The notes under the pieces are model-generated. The model made no database searches, was not told the origin of the DNA, and saw nothing but the letters and a program-made list of their open reading frames with translations. Positions 51,770 through 63,587 of a stretch of 64,000 nt of DNA are shown piece after piece. This stretch comes from Neolentinus lepideus HHB14362 ss-1 (Eukaryota; Basidiomycota; Agaricomycetes; Gloeophyllales; Gloeophyllaceae). Numbering within the stretch: position 1 is the first letter of the stretch; each line of letters opens with the position of its first letter. Both the position numbers and the translations under genes were made by a program. Where the stretch lies: NCBI GenBank assembly GCA_001632425.1, contig KV425551.1, forward strand, positions 1,040,996 through 1,104,995, given 5' to 3'.

Positions 51770-53741
51770 CTAATGCTCGTCCGCACCCAGACTCCCCCAC
51801 CTCACAGTCCTCGTCACGCTCCCCTGCCAATCCTCCGCCCTCCGCCTCGCCATCAGACTCATCGTGCTCCTATCCGTCCCCACAAACCCCGCGCCCCCGC
51901 TCTGCACCACCGCATCCACCAGCACCGGGTACCACCGCCCCAGCCTTCCCGCCGTCCCCTCCTTCCCGTGGTCAATCCACCGCCACCCCATCGCCGCCAC
52001 CTCCGCCCACCACTCCGCGTCGCCCTCGTCCGACGTCATCAGGACGTGCGACGCGGGGACGGAGACGCCGCGCGCCGCGAGCAGCTCGGCCTGGATCTCG
52101 AAGACGCGCGTGCGGATCGCGGAGAGCGGCGCGAAGCACGAGGGGTCGAGCGCGGACTCGGGGGGCGGGTGGCAGTACACGCGGAAGTCGCCGTGGCGGA
52201 CGTGGATGGCGATGTACTGCACCGCAGCGCATTAAACGTCAGGCTACAAGTGATATGCCACTGGTGGACGTACCGGAGGAATATCTGCGCCCTCGGGCAG
52301 CTCAAACGCCTTCCTGATGTATCCGTTCGTAATCTCCTGCAACCGGTCCGTCCAATGCATATGCGTCGCAACCTCCCTCCACGCCGGGCTGAAATCTTTC
52401 TCAAACTCAAACGGCTTTACCCACCATCCCGTCAGCTCCCTTCCTCTCATCTCATCGGGGCAAGACCGGTACTCACAGTATGCGCGGCGACGTAATACAA
52501 ATAATCCAAGCACATCATCTGCTCGTCCGGGTCGAGCGTCTCCCCGCTGGCCTGCGCAGGATGCGTCAGCTCGGCTCCCCCGTCCGGAATGCGAGCGAGT
52601 GCGTCCGCGCGGCCCTCGGGGTAGCTGTACTGCGCCAGCGCCCAGAACGTCGTGTGCTGGTCGTGGACGTAGTCCGGGACGAGCTTGATGGAGGGGGGAA
52701 GTTGGGTATACGATATATCTGGAATCGGATTGGCGGGCGAAGGGAAGGAAGAGAGGGAAGGAGCGTACCTAGGCCCAGCCACTGGGGAACTGCGCTCCGC
52801 CGGGCAAAGTGTTCATCAGACTGAACGCTCTCCCACACCTCCCAACACCCGACGACGTCCTGCTGCGCCTCCCAGCTGTTCTGAGGCGGACGCTGCTCGC
52901 CCTCGATTTCACCATCGGCTTCGACGCCCTCGGGTCCGGATTGGGTAGGGACGAAAGGGAGACTCCAGCCTAGCTCCGAGTTATTCCTAACCTCTTTCAC
53001 GTCATGCCATTCCAGCACGGGTGTGCCCAAGGCTTGGGCGAGGCGGGAGACGTTGAAGACTTCGCCAAAGGGGATGGGCGGGACGTCGCCGCCGATGTGC
53101 GAGGGCGTGAACGGGGGCACGATGGGTGTGCGGTCGGTGATTAGGCCAAGATATATCAGGTTCGCCTAGCAGTGCCGTCACGATCAGAGACGTGGTCTGG
53201 AGTGGCAAGGAGTGACGTACGGCAGTCATGACATCGTTTGTCCAACCCGCAGAGAACCAAGAAGTGATGTATTGGTGGTCGGATCGTAGGTTATCTGTTA
53301 TATTGTTTCAGCATGCAAACTCAAAAGCTTGTTTGAATTAATGCAGGATGTACCTCTAAAGCTTCTCGTCGGAGCGCCCACCAGGACGTTGCGCTTGTCC
53401 CAAGGGGGAATGACTTCTGTTTCCGACTGCGACGGCTGCGCGCACTGCGATGCGTTACTTTTCAAGAGGTCCTCCGATTCTTCTACTACGCTCGGCGGGG
53501 GTTCTCTATTTGTCAAGATGAACAAGAGCGCGAGGGCTGTTATGGACGCGACGGAGAGGAGTGCGCAGGCGGCAAAGAGCCACCGCCTGCGCTTTGTGAG
53601 GGAAGGGGAGGAGACGGACGATCGTCTATGGTGATAAGAGAGGGGAGAGTCGAGGTCAGATTCTGACTTGCGGGACTTGTAGTCGTCAAGGAAGGGCTGC
53701 TCCGAGTCTGTGCGGACGTGGTGGTACTTGTAGTCGGGCAT
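51770..53741 (-). CDS. O-fucosyltransferase-like protein, paralog 3
   Basis: Third member. It starts MPDYKYHHVRTDSEQPFLDD at 53741 and has an anchor helix WLFAACALLSVASITALALL. The lumenal region has NLIYLGLITDRTPIVPPFTP, GEVFNVSRLAQALG, a longer insert with Glu/Gly-rich sequence (about 52890-52970), DISYTQLPPS and LDPDEQMMCLDYLYYVAAHT. The donor-site block is YIAIHVRHGDFRVYC, followed by MTSDEGDAEWW. The last exon has GGAGFVGTDRSTMSLMARRR and ends SLGADEH at 51770. The last exon is much more GC-rich than its paralogs, creating long open frames on the opposite strand. Its 5' end faces the nucleotide-sugar transporter across 298 bases. Confidence 0.74.
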
Positions 53742-54039
53742 GGTAGAGAACGACAGGGTAAGATGGGAGGTCTTGCTAGGGAGACGTGCTAGGGAAGTCT
53801 AGCGAAGGGCGGCGAGTGAGCAGGCATGGCATGCGTGTGACGGATGGAAATAAACATATGAAATATACAGGAAATGTACAAGAAATGTATGTCATGAATA
53901 TTGAATACAATCCTCCGATGGCGTGACAGTCACAGCATGCATCTCAGATCCGGATCTCCCACGGTGTCTGCTCCTTGCCGTCACTCAAAATGCTGGTCAG
54001 TCTACGGCCTCTCCTCCTCACCCCTCCACGCCGCCGACG
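53742..54039. promoter_or_regulatory. Bidirectional promoter, paralog 3 / GDP-fucose transporter
   Basis: 298 bases separate the divergent start codons. An AT-rich stretch (about 53845-53905, ATGAAATATACAGGAAATG type) could carry core promoter elements for either side. Co-regulation of transporter and enzyme is an inference from this layout. Confidence 0.5.
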
Positions 54040-55619
54040 ATGAGCTCGAAGCAAGATGCCACCCACCCCCTCAAGGTCGCCGCCGTCGTCGCCTTCTACA
54101 TGGGCGCTGCCTTGGTCGTAAGTGCGCATTCCTACCCATAACAATGTGCTCACCTCGTTGCAGATGGTCTTTGTGTAAGCTTCCTCACTTGGGCTTTCTT
54201 CATTACCCTCATCCACTCGCAGGAACAAGGCCGTCCTCCAGACAGCCCCGTCTCTGCCCCTTCTCTTCCTCCTCAACCAACTCCTCATCGCAGTCTTCCT
54301 CCTCCACCTCGGCGCCTTCGCCACCCCCCGCATCGACCTCCCACACCTCGACCTTGCCTCTGCAAAGAAGCTCTTCCCCGTCGTCTCTGTAAACATCATC
54401 GGGCTCGTGTTCAACACACTCTGCCTCCGCGATGTCGAAGCCTCGTTCTTCCAGATCGCCCGCGGCCTCCAGCTGCCCCTGACTATCCTGGTTTCCTCCC
54501 TCGTAGCCAAAAAATCACCAAGCAAGCTCGTCATCTTCTCCGCCTCGATAGTCACCGTCGGCTTCCTCCTCGGCGTCTCCCCCTCCCTCTCCCGGCAGGA
54601 CACCGACACGCCCACAACCGCCGTCCCAGACCCACACAAACCCTCCCTCGTCTCCCTCTTCTACGGCTTCCTCTCCTCCCTCTTCATCGCCGTCCACGCC
54701 GTGCTCATAAAGTCCTCCCTCCCGCACTGCAACAACTCGACCATCCAGCTCGCGTACTGGACCAACCTGGGCTCCGCGATCCTCATCCTGCCGTTCGTGC
54801 TGCTCGGCGGGGAGGCGTGGCGCATCGCCTCGCAGGTCTTTGGGGACGGCAGCGCGTGGTGGGCGAGCGAGGGGTTCACGTTCGTCTGGGGGAGTGTCGT
54901 GACCGGCGTGTTCGGGTTTCTGCTATGCGTCGCGGGGCTGCTGAGTATCAAGGTGACGAGCCCCGTCACGCATATGTTCTCGAGTGTACGTCCTCTTGCG
55001 CGTCTCGGCCTGCACCCTACATCTTATTTGCAATATTGTGCAGGCGGCCCGCTCGGTCCTGCAAACCCTCCTCGGCGTCTGGATATTCCACGACCTGCTT
55101 AACGTGTGCGTCCCTTTCTTCCCTAACAGTTCACCTTGTTGTCCTGCCGTGCACACGTTTGCGCTCGTGCATCACACACACTTGTTTATTTTCGCTGTCA
55201 ACACGCATTTCGGGCATATTTCGGCACCGACAGTGGCATCTTCGGTTCACTTTTCGTAATCCTCGTCTCTTCCCGCGTTCCGAAACTTCTGCGCCCTGCC
55301 GTCACTATCGATCCGACCAGCGCGTCAAAGCAGCTGATCGTCACTCTATTCTTTCTGCTTCTCCTCTGCTGCTTTGACAACCGCTGACGTTGCGCTCCCC
55401 CACAGAACGCGCGCGCTGTCTATTCTCGTTATCCTCGGCGGGACGATGTACTACACGTACGTCAAGTCGCTCGAGGCCACGGCGCCTGCGCCGTCTAAAC
55501 ATAACGATCTGGAGATGGGGAGGAAGGAGATGGAGAGGGAGGAGTTGTTCGCGGTGCCGGAGGATGATGAGGGCGAGGAGGACGGGGATATGGGCCGGGC
55601 GGGGAAGGGGAAGGCGTGA
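54040..55619 (+). CDS. Nucleotide-sugar transporter, GDP-fucose (SLC35C1) type
   Basis: Multi-pass transporter of the SLC35/TPT superfamily in the Golgi or ER membrane. It starts MSSKQDATHPLKVAAVVAFY at 54040; two tiny introns then restore GAALVMVFVNKAVLQTAPSL. Later blocks resemble human SLC35C1: LPHCNNSTIQLAYWTNLGSA, the following ILILPFVLLGGE, LSIKVTSPVTHMFSSAARSV (paralleling the SLC35C1 segment LQIKFTSPLTHNVSGTAKA) and LSILVILGGTMYYTYVKSLE. The C-terminal tail is acidic, ending GRAGKGKA at 55619. Nine to ten hydrophobic helices can be traced. GDP-fucose is favoured by this similarity and by the adjacent O-fucosyltransferase-like genes; another GDP-sugar cannot be excluded. Confidence 0.75.
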
Positions 55620-55952
55620 GGGTGCCAATACACACTTGAAGACGGGGAAAAGTATTTTTGGACGATTTATTACACTGGACTTGTAACGGCATAGACGGAC
55701 TGACGATCGTACTCGCTGCGTATATGTACTGGACCCTGTTCTGGCGGCCATGGGGATGTTGCTCTAATCATGTTATATATGTACGTTACTTGCTTTGGTA
55801 CTCGGTACTTACGATGTGGATAGTCTCAGGCTGGGATGTCTAGCCGCGCTAATGTAGTGGCATCGTATCTAGCCGCTCAGTTGCGTGCTAACCAATTGTT
55901 GATTAGTGGCGGGTTGTCAATACTGATCACGACCATCAGGCTGAGATGTTAT

Positions 55953-56250
55953 ATTGGATCGCTCAGAGCTCTAGAGACTATTGGATGCGCATGTCAGAGA
56001 TATCGGCCCTGGAGGGACGTCACTCAAGGCCGCGGCTCGGGGATCTGTCACGTCAAGGTTGGACGTCAAGGGTTAGAGATGTTATAGGTTATGCGTGGTA
56101 GTATGTCTCGTGCCACTGGGCGCGTATACTGAATTGGATCGCTCAGAGACTATTGGGCGCGCACGTCAGAGTACAGGCCCTGGATGGAGGTCAAGGCGGC
56201 TCGGGGATCTGTCACGTCAAGGACCAAGGTTAGACGTCTACGATGTTATG
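55953..56250 (+). repeat. Imperfect direct duplication (~120-130 bp units)
   Basis: Copy A (about 55953-56084) and copy B (about 56133-56250) share ATTGGATCGCTCAGAG, GACTATTGG, GCTCGGGGATCTGTCACGTC and GATGTTAT in the same order, with small indels between them. Confidence 0.75.
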
Positions 56251-56460
56251 CTAGACTCTAGTTCGGATCTTGCCCACCGTCATCATCATACGCAGATATC
56301 AAGCATGTATGTTGATATAATACTTGCCACAATCATTAATCACGCCGGCTGTCTGTCGAGCTTGCACGGGAGATCAACAGGGTGGCGTTGAGGTGGTGCT
56401 CGGATGGTGTCACCACGCAACAGGGATGGGGATTAGAGCGCGTCTGATTATCATGAGAAC

Positions 56461-56500
56461 AGACGAGACGAGACGAGACGAGACGAGATGAGACGAGACA
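56461..56500 (+). repeat. Pentanucleotide microsatellite (AGACG)n
   Basis: About eight tandem AGACG units with one AGATG variant. Confidence 0.85.
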
Positions 56501-57751
56501 AGGTGCAGCGGGCAAGAATAGTCGACGGCACGGGCAGACAGGTTTTGAACTTTTGATGACACGATGGAAATCGAGCCAATGAGATGAGGGTTGGTGCCAT
56601 TGATATTATGGATCGGAGTGTCCCCAGCCCAGAGAGTGGTTAGTGCGGCGAGAGCTTACCCCGAAGGAGTTGGCAAGATGGCAGCAAGATGTGCACAAGA
56701 CCAAGGCTCGAGCTCGGTCCCAAAATACGGCTGCGTGACACCGTCATGCGAGATTATCAGGCCACACCCGACAGCATCGGGATGCGTCGGAGAGACGATA
56801 CCTGGCATGTGAGCCATCGGAACTCGAAGCCCACTTTAATGGTTCATGGAGAACCAAGCGCCCACGACGGCTCTGCGACTACCGAGTGCTCCAGCGGCGC
56901 AGATCCCGATTCCCGGATATCATATCAGCTAACTTTCGATGTGCCCGGAGTGTGGCGTCTAGCTTGCCTGCCAGGAGGAGAGAGTCGTATAAACTTACAC
57001 TCGGTGTGACACGACGCACTCTAGGTAGAGCTAATTTCGTTCTGTCGGGGATGACCTGTGGCGAGGATGAGGGCATTATAATTGAGGATGGCCGAGAGCT
57101 GCGATCACCTGCACACCTACTGCGAACAAGATAATCAAGCAATCGGGGACATAAGACGGATGGGACGTGCATAGATAGATAGATAGGTGTGGCCGTACGA
57201 GCGAGCATTCTCCATTCGGAGAGACCGGGACCGTGATTTGGATGCATCATGCACTGAAGTAAGCTCAGTAGAATCGAATGGAACGTGATCGTAGCGCAGG
57301 GAATGAAATGACATTGGCATAGATACCTGTTCGTGTTGTAGATATGAATGACTGTGGATACTGACGGTCGCGAGTTGAGGTATAATATTGAGGATCGTGG
57401 CACAACTTTAGCACTCGATGACTTTGTAAACATTCGATGAGGCGTTCATAGAACAGTCACGACAGAGTACTGAGTACAATATCGCTTTAATGCTGTGCCT
57501 GTATGGAATCCAACATATATCAGCCACATATAATGGAATGCGAGATGATTATTCCTTGAGAGGATGGGCACGTACAAGTGGCAACGGAAGGTACTCAGCG
57601 AGAAAGTCTGACTAAACTGAATTTGAAGATCCTCGCAAGATGGGGGCACGATAGGTGTGTTTAGGTTATACTCGCGCTTTTGCGTATTCCGTGGCGGACT
57701 TTCGGAGATAGAAGCAAGACATTCATTTCCTAATCACTGCGAGGCAGGCAC

Positions 57752-57800
57752 AACTAGTCAGGTTATGACTAGCACTGACAGGCACAGCTAGTCAGTCACC
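57752..57800 (+). repeat. CTAGTC-rich short repeats
   Basis: A unit of about 35-38 bases, GGCACA(A/G)CTAGTCA, occurs twice with inverted GACTAGC between. Related CTAG/TAGTC-rich DNA continues to about 57960 and reappears at 59270-59470. Confidence 0.5.
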
Positions 57801-58702
57801 AATGTCTAGCAATAGAATATACTGGACTTTTAGATCAATCCAGTACATGGCTAGCACGGATTGCCACGAGGCTCATTAGCTGTACATAGCTCCACTTGTA
57901 GGTGCACTAACTAGCTCTGCCTAGCTCTCAGTACTCATTCTACATATTACATGACTAGGCGTGAGTATCTGTACTTTCTAGGTGTACTCGTCTATCCTCT
58001 TCTTCGCGTACTCAGCTGCTGTATAGTGATACCGTCATATTTAATTAAAATTTCTGCTCGTAATTACATAATAAGCGCGTCTATGACGACGTGTCCATCT
58101 CCCAGGTTCCTAACCCACAGCATGATCACTCGCCAATCAAGCTCGACCATTGGGTGCAGCTCAATCCTTAAGCACAGGTGAGTATCCATGCTGCGATGGA
58201 GACACGCCGCATATTCATGATCACGATCGCGACGGCCCGTATCCTCCAGAATTGCGCCAAAGCGCGGTAGATCCTAGCTTGCTCTGGTAAGGTCTCGCAA
58301 ATCCTGAGTCAGATAACGGGAATGTATACTGACTTGGTTCAGTCCCGGATTCCAGATCAGACCACGCAGCAACTAGGGCAACAGAGTCATCGCGAAGGAA
58401 GCTATTGACATAGCCGAGAGCGAGACCGCCAGCAGATCATGCACGAAGCCCTCAGAGCAAGTAACACAGTTCGAGGTAGAGAGACAGATGTATGCGCATA
58501 ACCATACATCTGGATATGGACCCGAAGGAATGTGAGTAGTATGTGTGAAATACGAGTCCACTCGCCTTTACCGTATTTGCCGCTGCATAACCCACCTCTG
58601 CCGTTCTCACCGGTCCAGGTCCAGTAAGCCTTGTTATGATAGCATATACTCCAGCAACGCCGGCCTGGTAGGACCATTCATATGCATTCTCGGCCTTCCA
58701 GC

Positions 58703-59029
58703 CGAGTTGTCGAACCTCGCCATGACATTATCTTGTGCGTCTCGTGACAAAACGGACAACCTACCTGTTCTGACTACCCGGCGCACCGTCCACAATGAGT
58801 GTCAGACCATGATTTCCGGCCCATGCGACTGCATTATGAAGATAAGGGAGCTGGATGATGGCTTGCCAGGACCACTTCAGACACCTAATATCCCGTCAAT
58901 CGGGAGTTGCACGTGATTAAGCATGCACATCAACACAAGGAAAGCTGAGCGCTGTTCTACTTCACATACCCGGTGTAGTCTTGGTACTGGCGAAATGCAC
59001 CATTTCCGGTGACTGGGGGTGATCCATGG
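58703..59029 (-). pseudogene. Relic of a GH5 exo-beta-1,3-glucanase
   Basis: The minus strand reads WSWQAIIQLPYLHNAVAWAG, then NHGLTLIVDGAPGSQN from 58874 to about 58767, followed by a GTAGG intron-like break and FDNS at 58714-58703. Order and wording match the (Q)LPYL..AV.WA..HGLK(L)IVD-HGAPGSQNGFDNSG core of fungal GH5 exo-beta-1,3-glucanases. The Leu-His pair before GAPGSQN is missing. A WITPS fragment, which in intact enzymes lies well upstream, sits at 59029-59012, too close and next to an in-frame stop. No catalytic-Glu region follows. It is therefore deleted and decayed. Confidence 0.6.
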
Positions 59030-60547
59030 CTAGGCAGAGGTTTGGCGGCAAGAACAGAAGATCAGAAAATCAGAAGATGTTCAAGGGCGCTGAGGTGCAG
59101 TGGAGTGCAGGGGTGAGGGGAGGAGGGCAGAGTGCGAGTCGGACTTAGAAAAGAATTTTACTTGTGCCAGAGTGCTTTCTGAACTCAGACAACTAGTCAT
59201 GTATTGCGTTGGCATAAATACAAGAAATATACGCGAAGCAGTTTAGTCGAGTCAGTTATCGGGAACGGCTACCAGAAGTAGTGAGTGCTAGGTAGGTGTA
59301 GGCAGACCTAGTCGTGCATGATGCTATATGGGTTTGACGCGTATGCGACTTGCTCACGTGGTCAACACTGCGTGTGAGATGACTACCTGAAGTAGTCGAC
59401 GCACCCGTCTATCCCTGAGTTGTGTCGTATAGTCAGCGCTAGTCGCAATTTGACTAACTAAGTCTTCCGCACAGTGAATGTATGGTCATGATCACGTCCA
59501 TCTTACATGAAGACCAATTACCAGGTATGTTTCGTCCGGGCGTGCGGCGGGCTTGTATGAGCGATGGATTAATGTCGGTCTGTAAACACCGTACTTGCAC
59601 ATGCCATTCGGAAGAGGCTAGTACATGTACATTTGGAGGCCCTGAATGCAGATAAACTGCAAGAGAGTCCGATACCGGTTTAACTTTGTTCGAGTATCTC
59701 TACGCACTTGGACGGAGAAACTCTATAGGCGTATGGTCTATAGCATATGGTCTAACGTATGTCTAGCGTATGGCCTGGCTAGCCCGCGAGTATATACGAG
59801 CTAGAAGCGACAGGAGTTTAGGATCCTAGTCCGGTGATGGCATGGTGAAGTCATCCCTGAATCTGGTGCCCGAGAAGACGTGACAGTGACACAATCCAGG
59901 CACGTGGCAAAATGATCTGATCTTATCTTGATGGCTGTCGATCGACGTCACTGTGCCGATTTGCGGCAGCGTCGAGCAATACAGCATCTGTTTGTGTTGT
60001 TCTCGGTTTGTGGCTTCGATTCATCGCGTGTTTGCCTGACTGATGGTCACGCTGCAAGGAATATAGGAATGTGTTTATTCAGAACACGGCAGAAACACAC
60101 GCAGCATGTCTGGAACAGGCAGGCAGGGGCCGGGCGCAGAAGAAGAGAGTCCGGACAGAACAATTTACACGAAGATGTGCCCTCGCCGTCGATTGCCACA
60201 ATTTTCTCCAAGCCCCCGACACTACGGCGCTCCTAGCTATTATACAGGGTCTCTCATCCGGACCGAGGCACTCGGCATCTCTCCACTAGACCAAAATAAC
60301 CGAATGACATATCCCATCCCATCCCATTTCAAGTACTCGCCGAACATGTCTGTTTTCTAATTTACTCTCGAAACACGTACCTTTGTCACGGCCCAAACCG
60401 GTCAGGATGGTCTCGCTATATGACCTGAGGTCTTCCATTAACCGACCGACGTCCTTACAGCAGGTCGGTACATATCCCTGACAAGCCCTGTTATCCATTC
60501 CTTGATAGTTATTCTTCCCCGAGAGGAGGCATTGATCACTGCGTATA

Positions 60548-62468
60548 ATGACTTTGACAACGACGCCTTTCATCAATTCCCTGCCAACTCCCCCTCAGTC
60601 CGAGTTCAAACTGGCCTCAGCACCCAAGTCTGTGCCTAACATGTCGATCGAGGAAGGGTTCACCGGCCTCAGTGGCCCTCAAGACACCGTGAAGCGAGTT
60701 GAGTATGAGCGCAAGCTGGGTGACAGTGAAACTTCGTATTTCCTTCCTTCGCGAGCCAGTGGTGTCAATGATATGTTCGTCAAGTTCATTCATTCATTTC
60801 CTTCCGAGCTGAATCTGATCTGAGCATGCAGGTACCTCCACTTGGGCTTTAAAGCTCCCGAGCATCTGGCTACTCGCGCTCGAGTAAGCGCAGTATGGGC
60901 GATCATGAGAGTGCGACACCCATTCCTAGCTGCACGGGTAAAGATGCAAGAGGGAGTATACGATGACATACGTTTCGTGTGAGATCTTCCCACCTTCTAT
61001 TGCTCAAATGATCGCCGCAACTCATATGTTGCCAGGTACACGCCACCTACATCTGTCGAGGACGCTATTCTGGATGCGAGTGAAAATCTGGAGTACCGAA
61101 CGCAAAGCAAAGATGGTAACGTCGATATTTTGATTGTTATATTTGTTGTGTTTCACATCTATTCCAGAACTGATCAGCTCCTACCTGAACGGACCTCGTA
61201 CGCTCTCGAATGAGAGGCTGTCGTACCTCATCTTGTCTCAACCATCCTCGCAGCTTATCCCCTCCCCTCCGGTGACGCCGACGCTCTCATCCTCATCCGA
61301 AGATTCTCAAAAGGAGAGCCCGTCCTCAGAATATGAGGGCACCTATGATCTCCTGATCTGCGCGGCCCATTTCTTGGGCGACGGCATGGCCCTCCACCAA
61401 TTCGCGCACGACTTCTTCACTCTGCTTGGCAGCGAAAAGCCCCAAACCGAGCTCGTCGCGCAGCTCCAGTGCGAATGGGAGTCTTGCCGCTCAGAAAACG
61501 TCCTCCCGCCGTGCTTGGAAGACAATCTGCCCGTGAGGGGCAGCAAATTCCGCCGCGCCGCAGTCAAGGTCGAGTTCCAGAAGAGTCAGGATAGGCTGAT
61601 TGGCGGGCAGACGCTGTCGCGGGTGGCGGGCAGGGATAGACATACCATGGTGCCTACGGTGTCGTTTGATGAGGAGAGGACGAAGCGGATGTTGAAGAAG
61701 TGCAAGGAGAACGGGGTATCGATATCGGCTGCGCTGTTCGCGTTGTGCAATGTCGTATGGGCGAGGATGGCGAGTAAGAGGGAACTGCCCATGTGCGTAT
61801 TCCTCTTCATTTCTTGAGTTCGGGACGCTGAGGAACTGCGTCCTTGCAGGATGATGTACTCGGCCCTAAACCTCCGCCCCTACTTCCCGCTCCAACCGCT
61901 GCACCCCTCCTACTGGTTCCTCGCCGTCGGGTACTTCAACGTCATCCTCCCCTCCTTCCTCCCCTCCTCCTGCTCCGCGGAGCAGATCTTCTGGCACCGC
62001 GCGCGCAAGGCGAAGGCGCAGTCCGCGGCGGCGGCGAAGAACAAGCTGATCACGGAGAGGACGCAGGAGATGGCGAGGGAGCGCGGGGCGCGGGCGAGGC
62101 AGTGGGGGCGGGAGGATGATGAGGCGGAGAGGAGGGAGAGGGCGAAGGAGGCGGGGGTGGTGCTGCCCGAGCTTCCCAAGCCGCAGCCTCAAGTGAAGTC
62201 GAACCCCAAGCCGCCGTCGCAGGCGCTCATTGGGCTGTCGTTGCTGGGGAACCTGGACGGGATCTACAAGCACACGTCGTTCCCTGCGATTAAGATGCAC
62301 ACGCTGACGACCGGGTCGCGGCAGCGTCCTGGCGGGATGCTGTTGTTTGGGTACACGTTTGTGGGCAAGTTGTGGATCAGCCTGGGGTACGATGTGAATG
62401 GGTTCGGGGAGGATGCGGGGGTGTTCTGGGAGAAGCTGCTCGAGGCTGTGGGTGAGTTCCTGGGTTGA
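60548..62468 (+). CDS. CoA-dependent acyltransferase / condensation-like protein
   Basis: Chloramphenicol acetyltransferase/BAHD-like fold, judged from the active-site motif HFLGDG (HxxxDG, about 61372) followed by LHQFAHDFF. Exon 1 gives KLGDSETSYFLPSRASGVND; after an intron with a GTTCGT donor comes MYLHLGFKAPEHLATRARVS and HPFLAARVKMQ. The middle has Ser/Pro-rich spacer DNA (61255-61330). The last exon includes LNLRPYFPLQPLHPSYWFLA, a charged helical insert (61985-62150) and the C-terminal GKLWISLGYDVNGFG, ending VGEFLG at 62468. Substrate unknown. A partial paralog follows 1.1 kb downstream, so the locus is a tandem pair. Confidence 0.72.
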
Positions 62469-62626
62469 ACCTTGAATGCTCAGTGATACTATTGGGAGAT
62501 CTTATGGACATTTGGCTCTGTTGCGGACAAAGCGGATGGAGCTCTTGGGCTGAACGTTGAACGCTGAGTGATAGATACTACTGGGAGATCTTATGGACAT
62601 CTTGTTTTGTTTTGGACAAAGCGGAC
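62462..62626 (+). repeat. Imperfect tandem duplication, ~85-bp unit
   Basis: Two copies, from 62462 and 62547, share GGG(T/C)TGAAC.TTGAA, CTGGGAGATCTTATGGACAT and GGACAAAGCGGA. They overlap the stop codon and 3' region of the acyltransferase gene. Confidence 0.75.
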
Positions 62627-63587
62627 GATTGGACTATCTACAGACTGTATTGGACTTCCGTGTCATGCGAACCTTTGTAGATCTTGTCGATAAGCGCGCA
62701 TTCTTATATCCATTGCGATGTGTTCTATTCTTTTCACGGAGCCGACTGATATGACGGCCTCATGAATGATCATCATTAGCGGTGCATGTGCATATACTTC
62801 TGTCGTACGACATCGACATGCCGACGGACCTATTGCTTCGAGGATTGTTCCAAGCGTCCGCTGCATACCCACACCAGGTTCTTTCTTATCGTCGGCGCTC
62901 GTATTCTTCCTTCCAGACTTCAAAAGTCCATCAGAGGAAGTTCCGACGCGAAAGTGGGGGCTCTTCCATATCTTTCCGAATCTCCCATGGGATATTAGAT
63001 ATGTATGATTGTTGTCATAGCAGGAGAAAATGTGGTCGAAGGCGAAGAAACCTTGGGACGCGAAGACAATTAGGCCTAGCTTCCAAATAAATGACAGCCC
63101 TCAAGGAACACGCTGGAATCCAGCGAACATGGTCACGTCTGGGAATGCATTGACACTGATTGAATGGTGCCATACTGTCTGACCGGGAAATGAAGGTGGG
63201 TTTTATTATTTATATCACGTCCACTACTTTCTCCTGTTTATGTTATGTTTACTCTCAGACCTACGTGTTCTTCTGTTGATTCAGTACCAAGTAACGAGGC
63301 TGAAAGTCATCACGTGGACCCGCGTTCACTTACTCCTGTTGCGCTCTCAGCCAATCGCCACCTGCGATCGAGGAGATACATTAAGAAGATGGAAACGAAC
63401 AGTTCGGGTCCGCCCTGAACGTGCCTCGCAGTGACAGTTCGCGTCTCGCCGATGTAGAACAGTATTCCCGCGTGCAACGCGAGGCAACGAGGTTCTTGAT
63501 GGTTCTTGATGGGTATTATTATTGGGCAGGGTGAGACAGGCTGTTTGCTTCCCACTTGCCTCTTGACTCTTCCGACGCTGCGCCATT
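62627..63587. other. Intergenic between the tandem acyltransferase-like genes
   Basis: Short unsupported frames only. It should include the promoter of the downstream partial gene. Confidence 0.5.

Larger units (their letters stand above)
55620..60547. other. Gene-poor region with repeats and one gene relic
   Basis: About 4.9 kb without an intact gene. It holds an imperfect duplication, microsatellites, CTAGTC-rich DNA and a decayed GH5 gene, listed separately. Open frames near 56886-57134, 58545-58916 and 59928-60360 have no recognisable domain. Confidence 0.6.

Noticed and set aside
51607..52495. Long plus-strand open frames opposite O-fucosyltransferase-like paralog 3
   Set aside because: They are a by-product of the GC-rich third codon positions of paralog 3; the translations are Pro/Arg-rich with no domain, while the minus strand shows conserved motifs.
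58402..58677. Minus-strand Cys/Trp-rich frame (CWSICYHNKAYWTWTGENGR)
   Set aside because: It looks like a small secreted protein but has no signal peptide in frame and lies just downstream of the GH5 relic; more likely decayed DNA.
61866..62300. Minus-strand frame opposite the acyltransferase C-terminus
   Set aside because: A shadow of a GC-rich exon; the Arg/Leu-rich translation has no domain.
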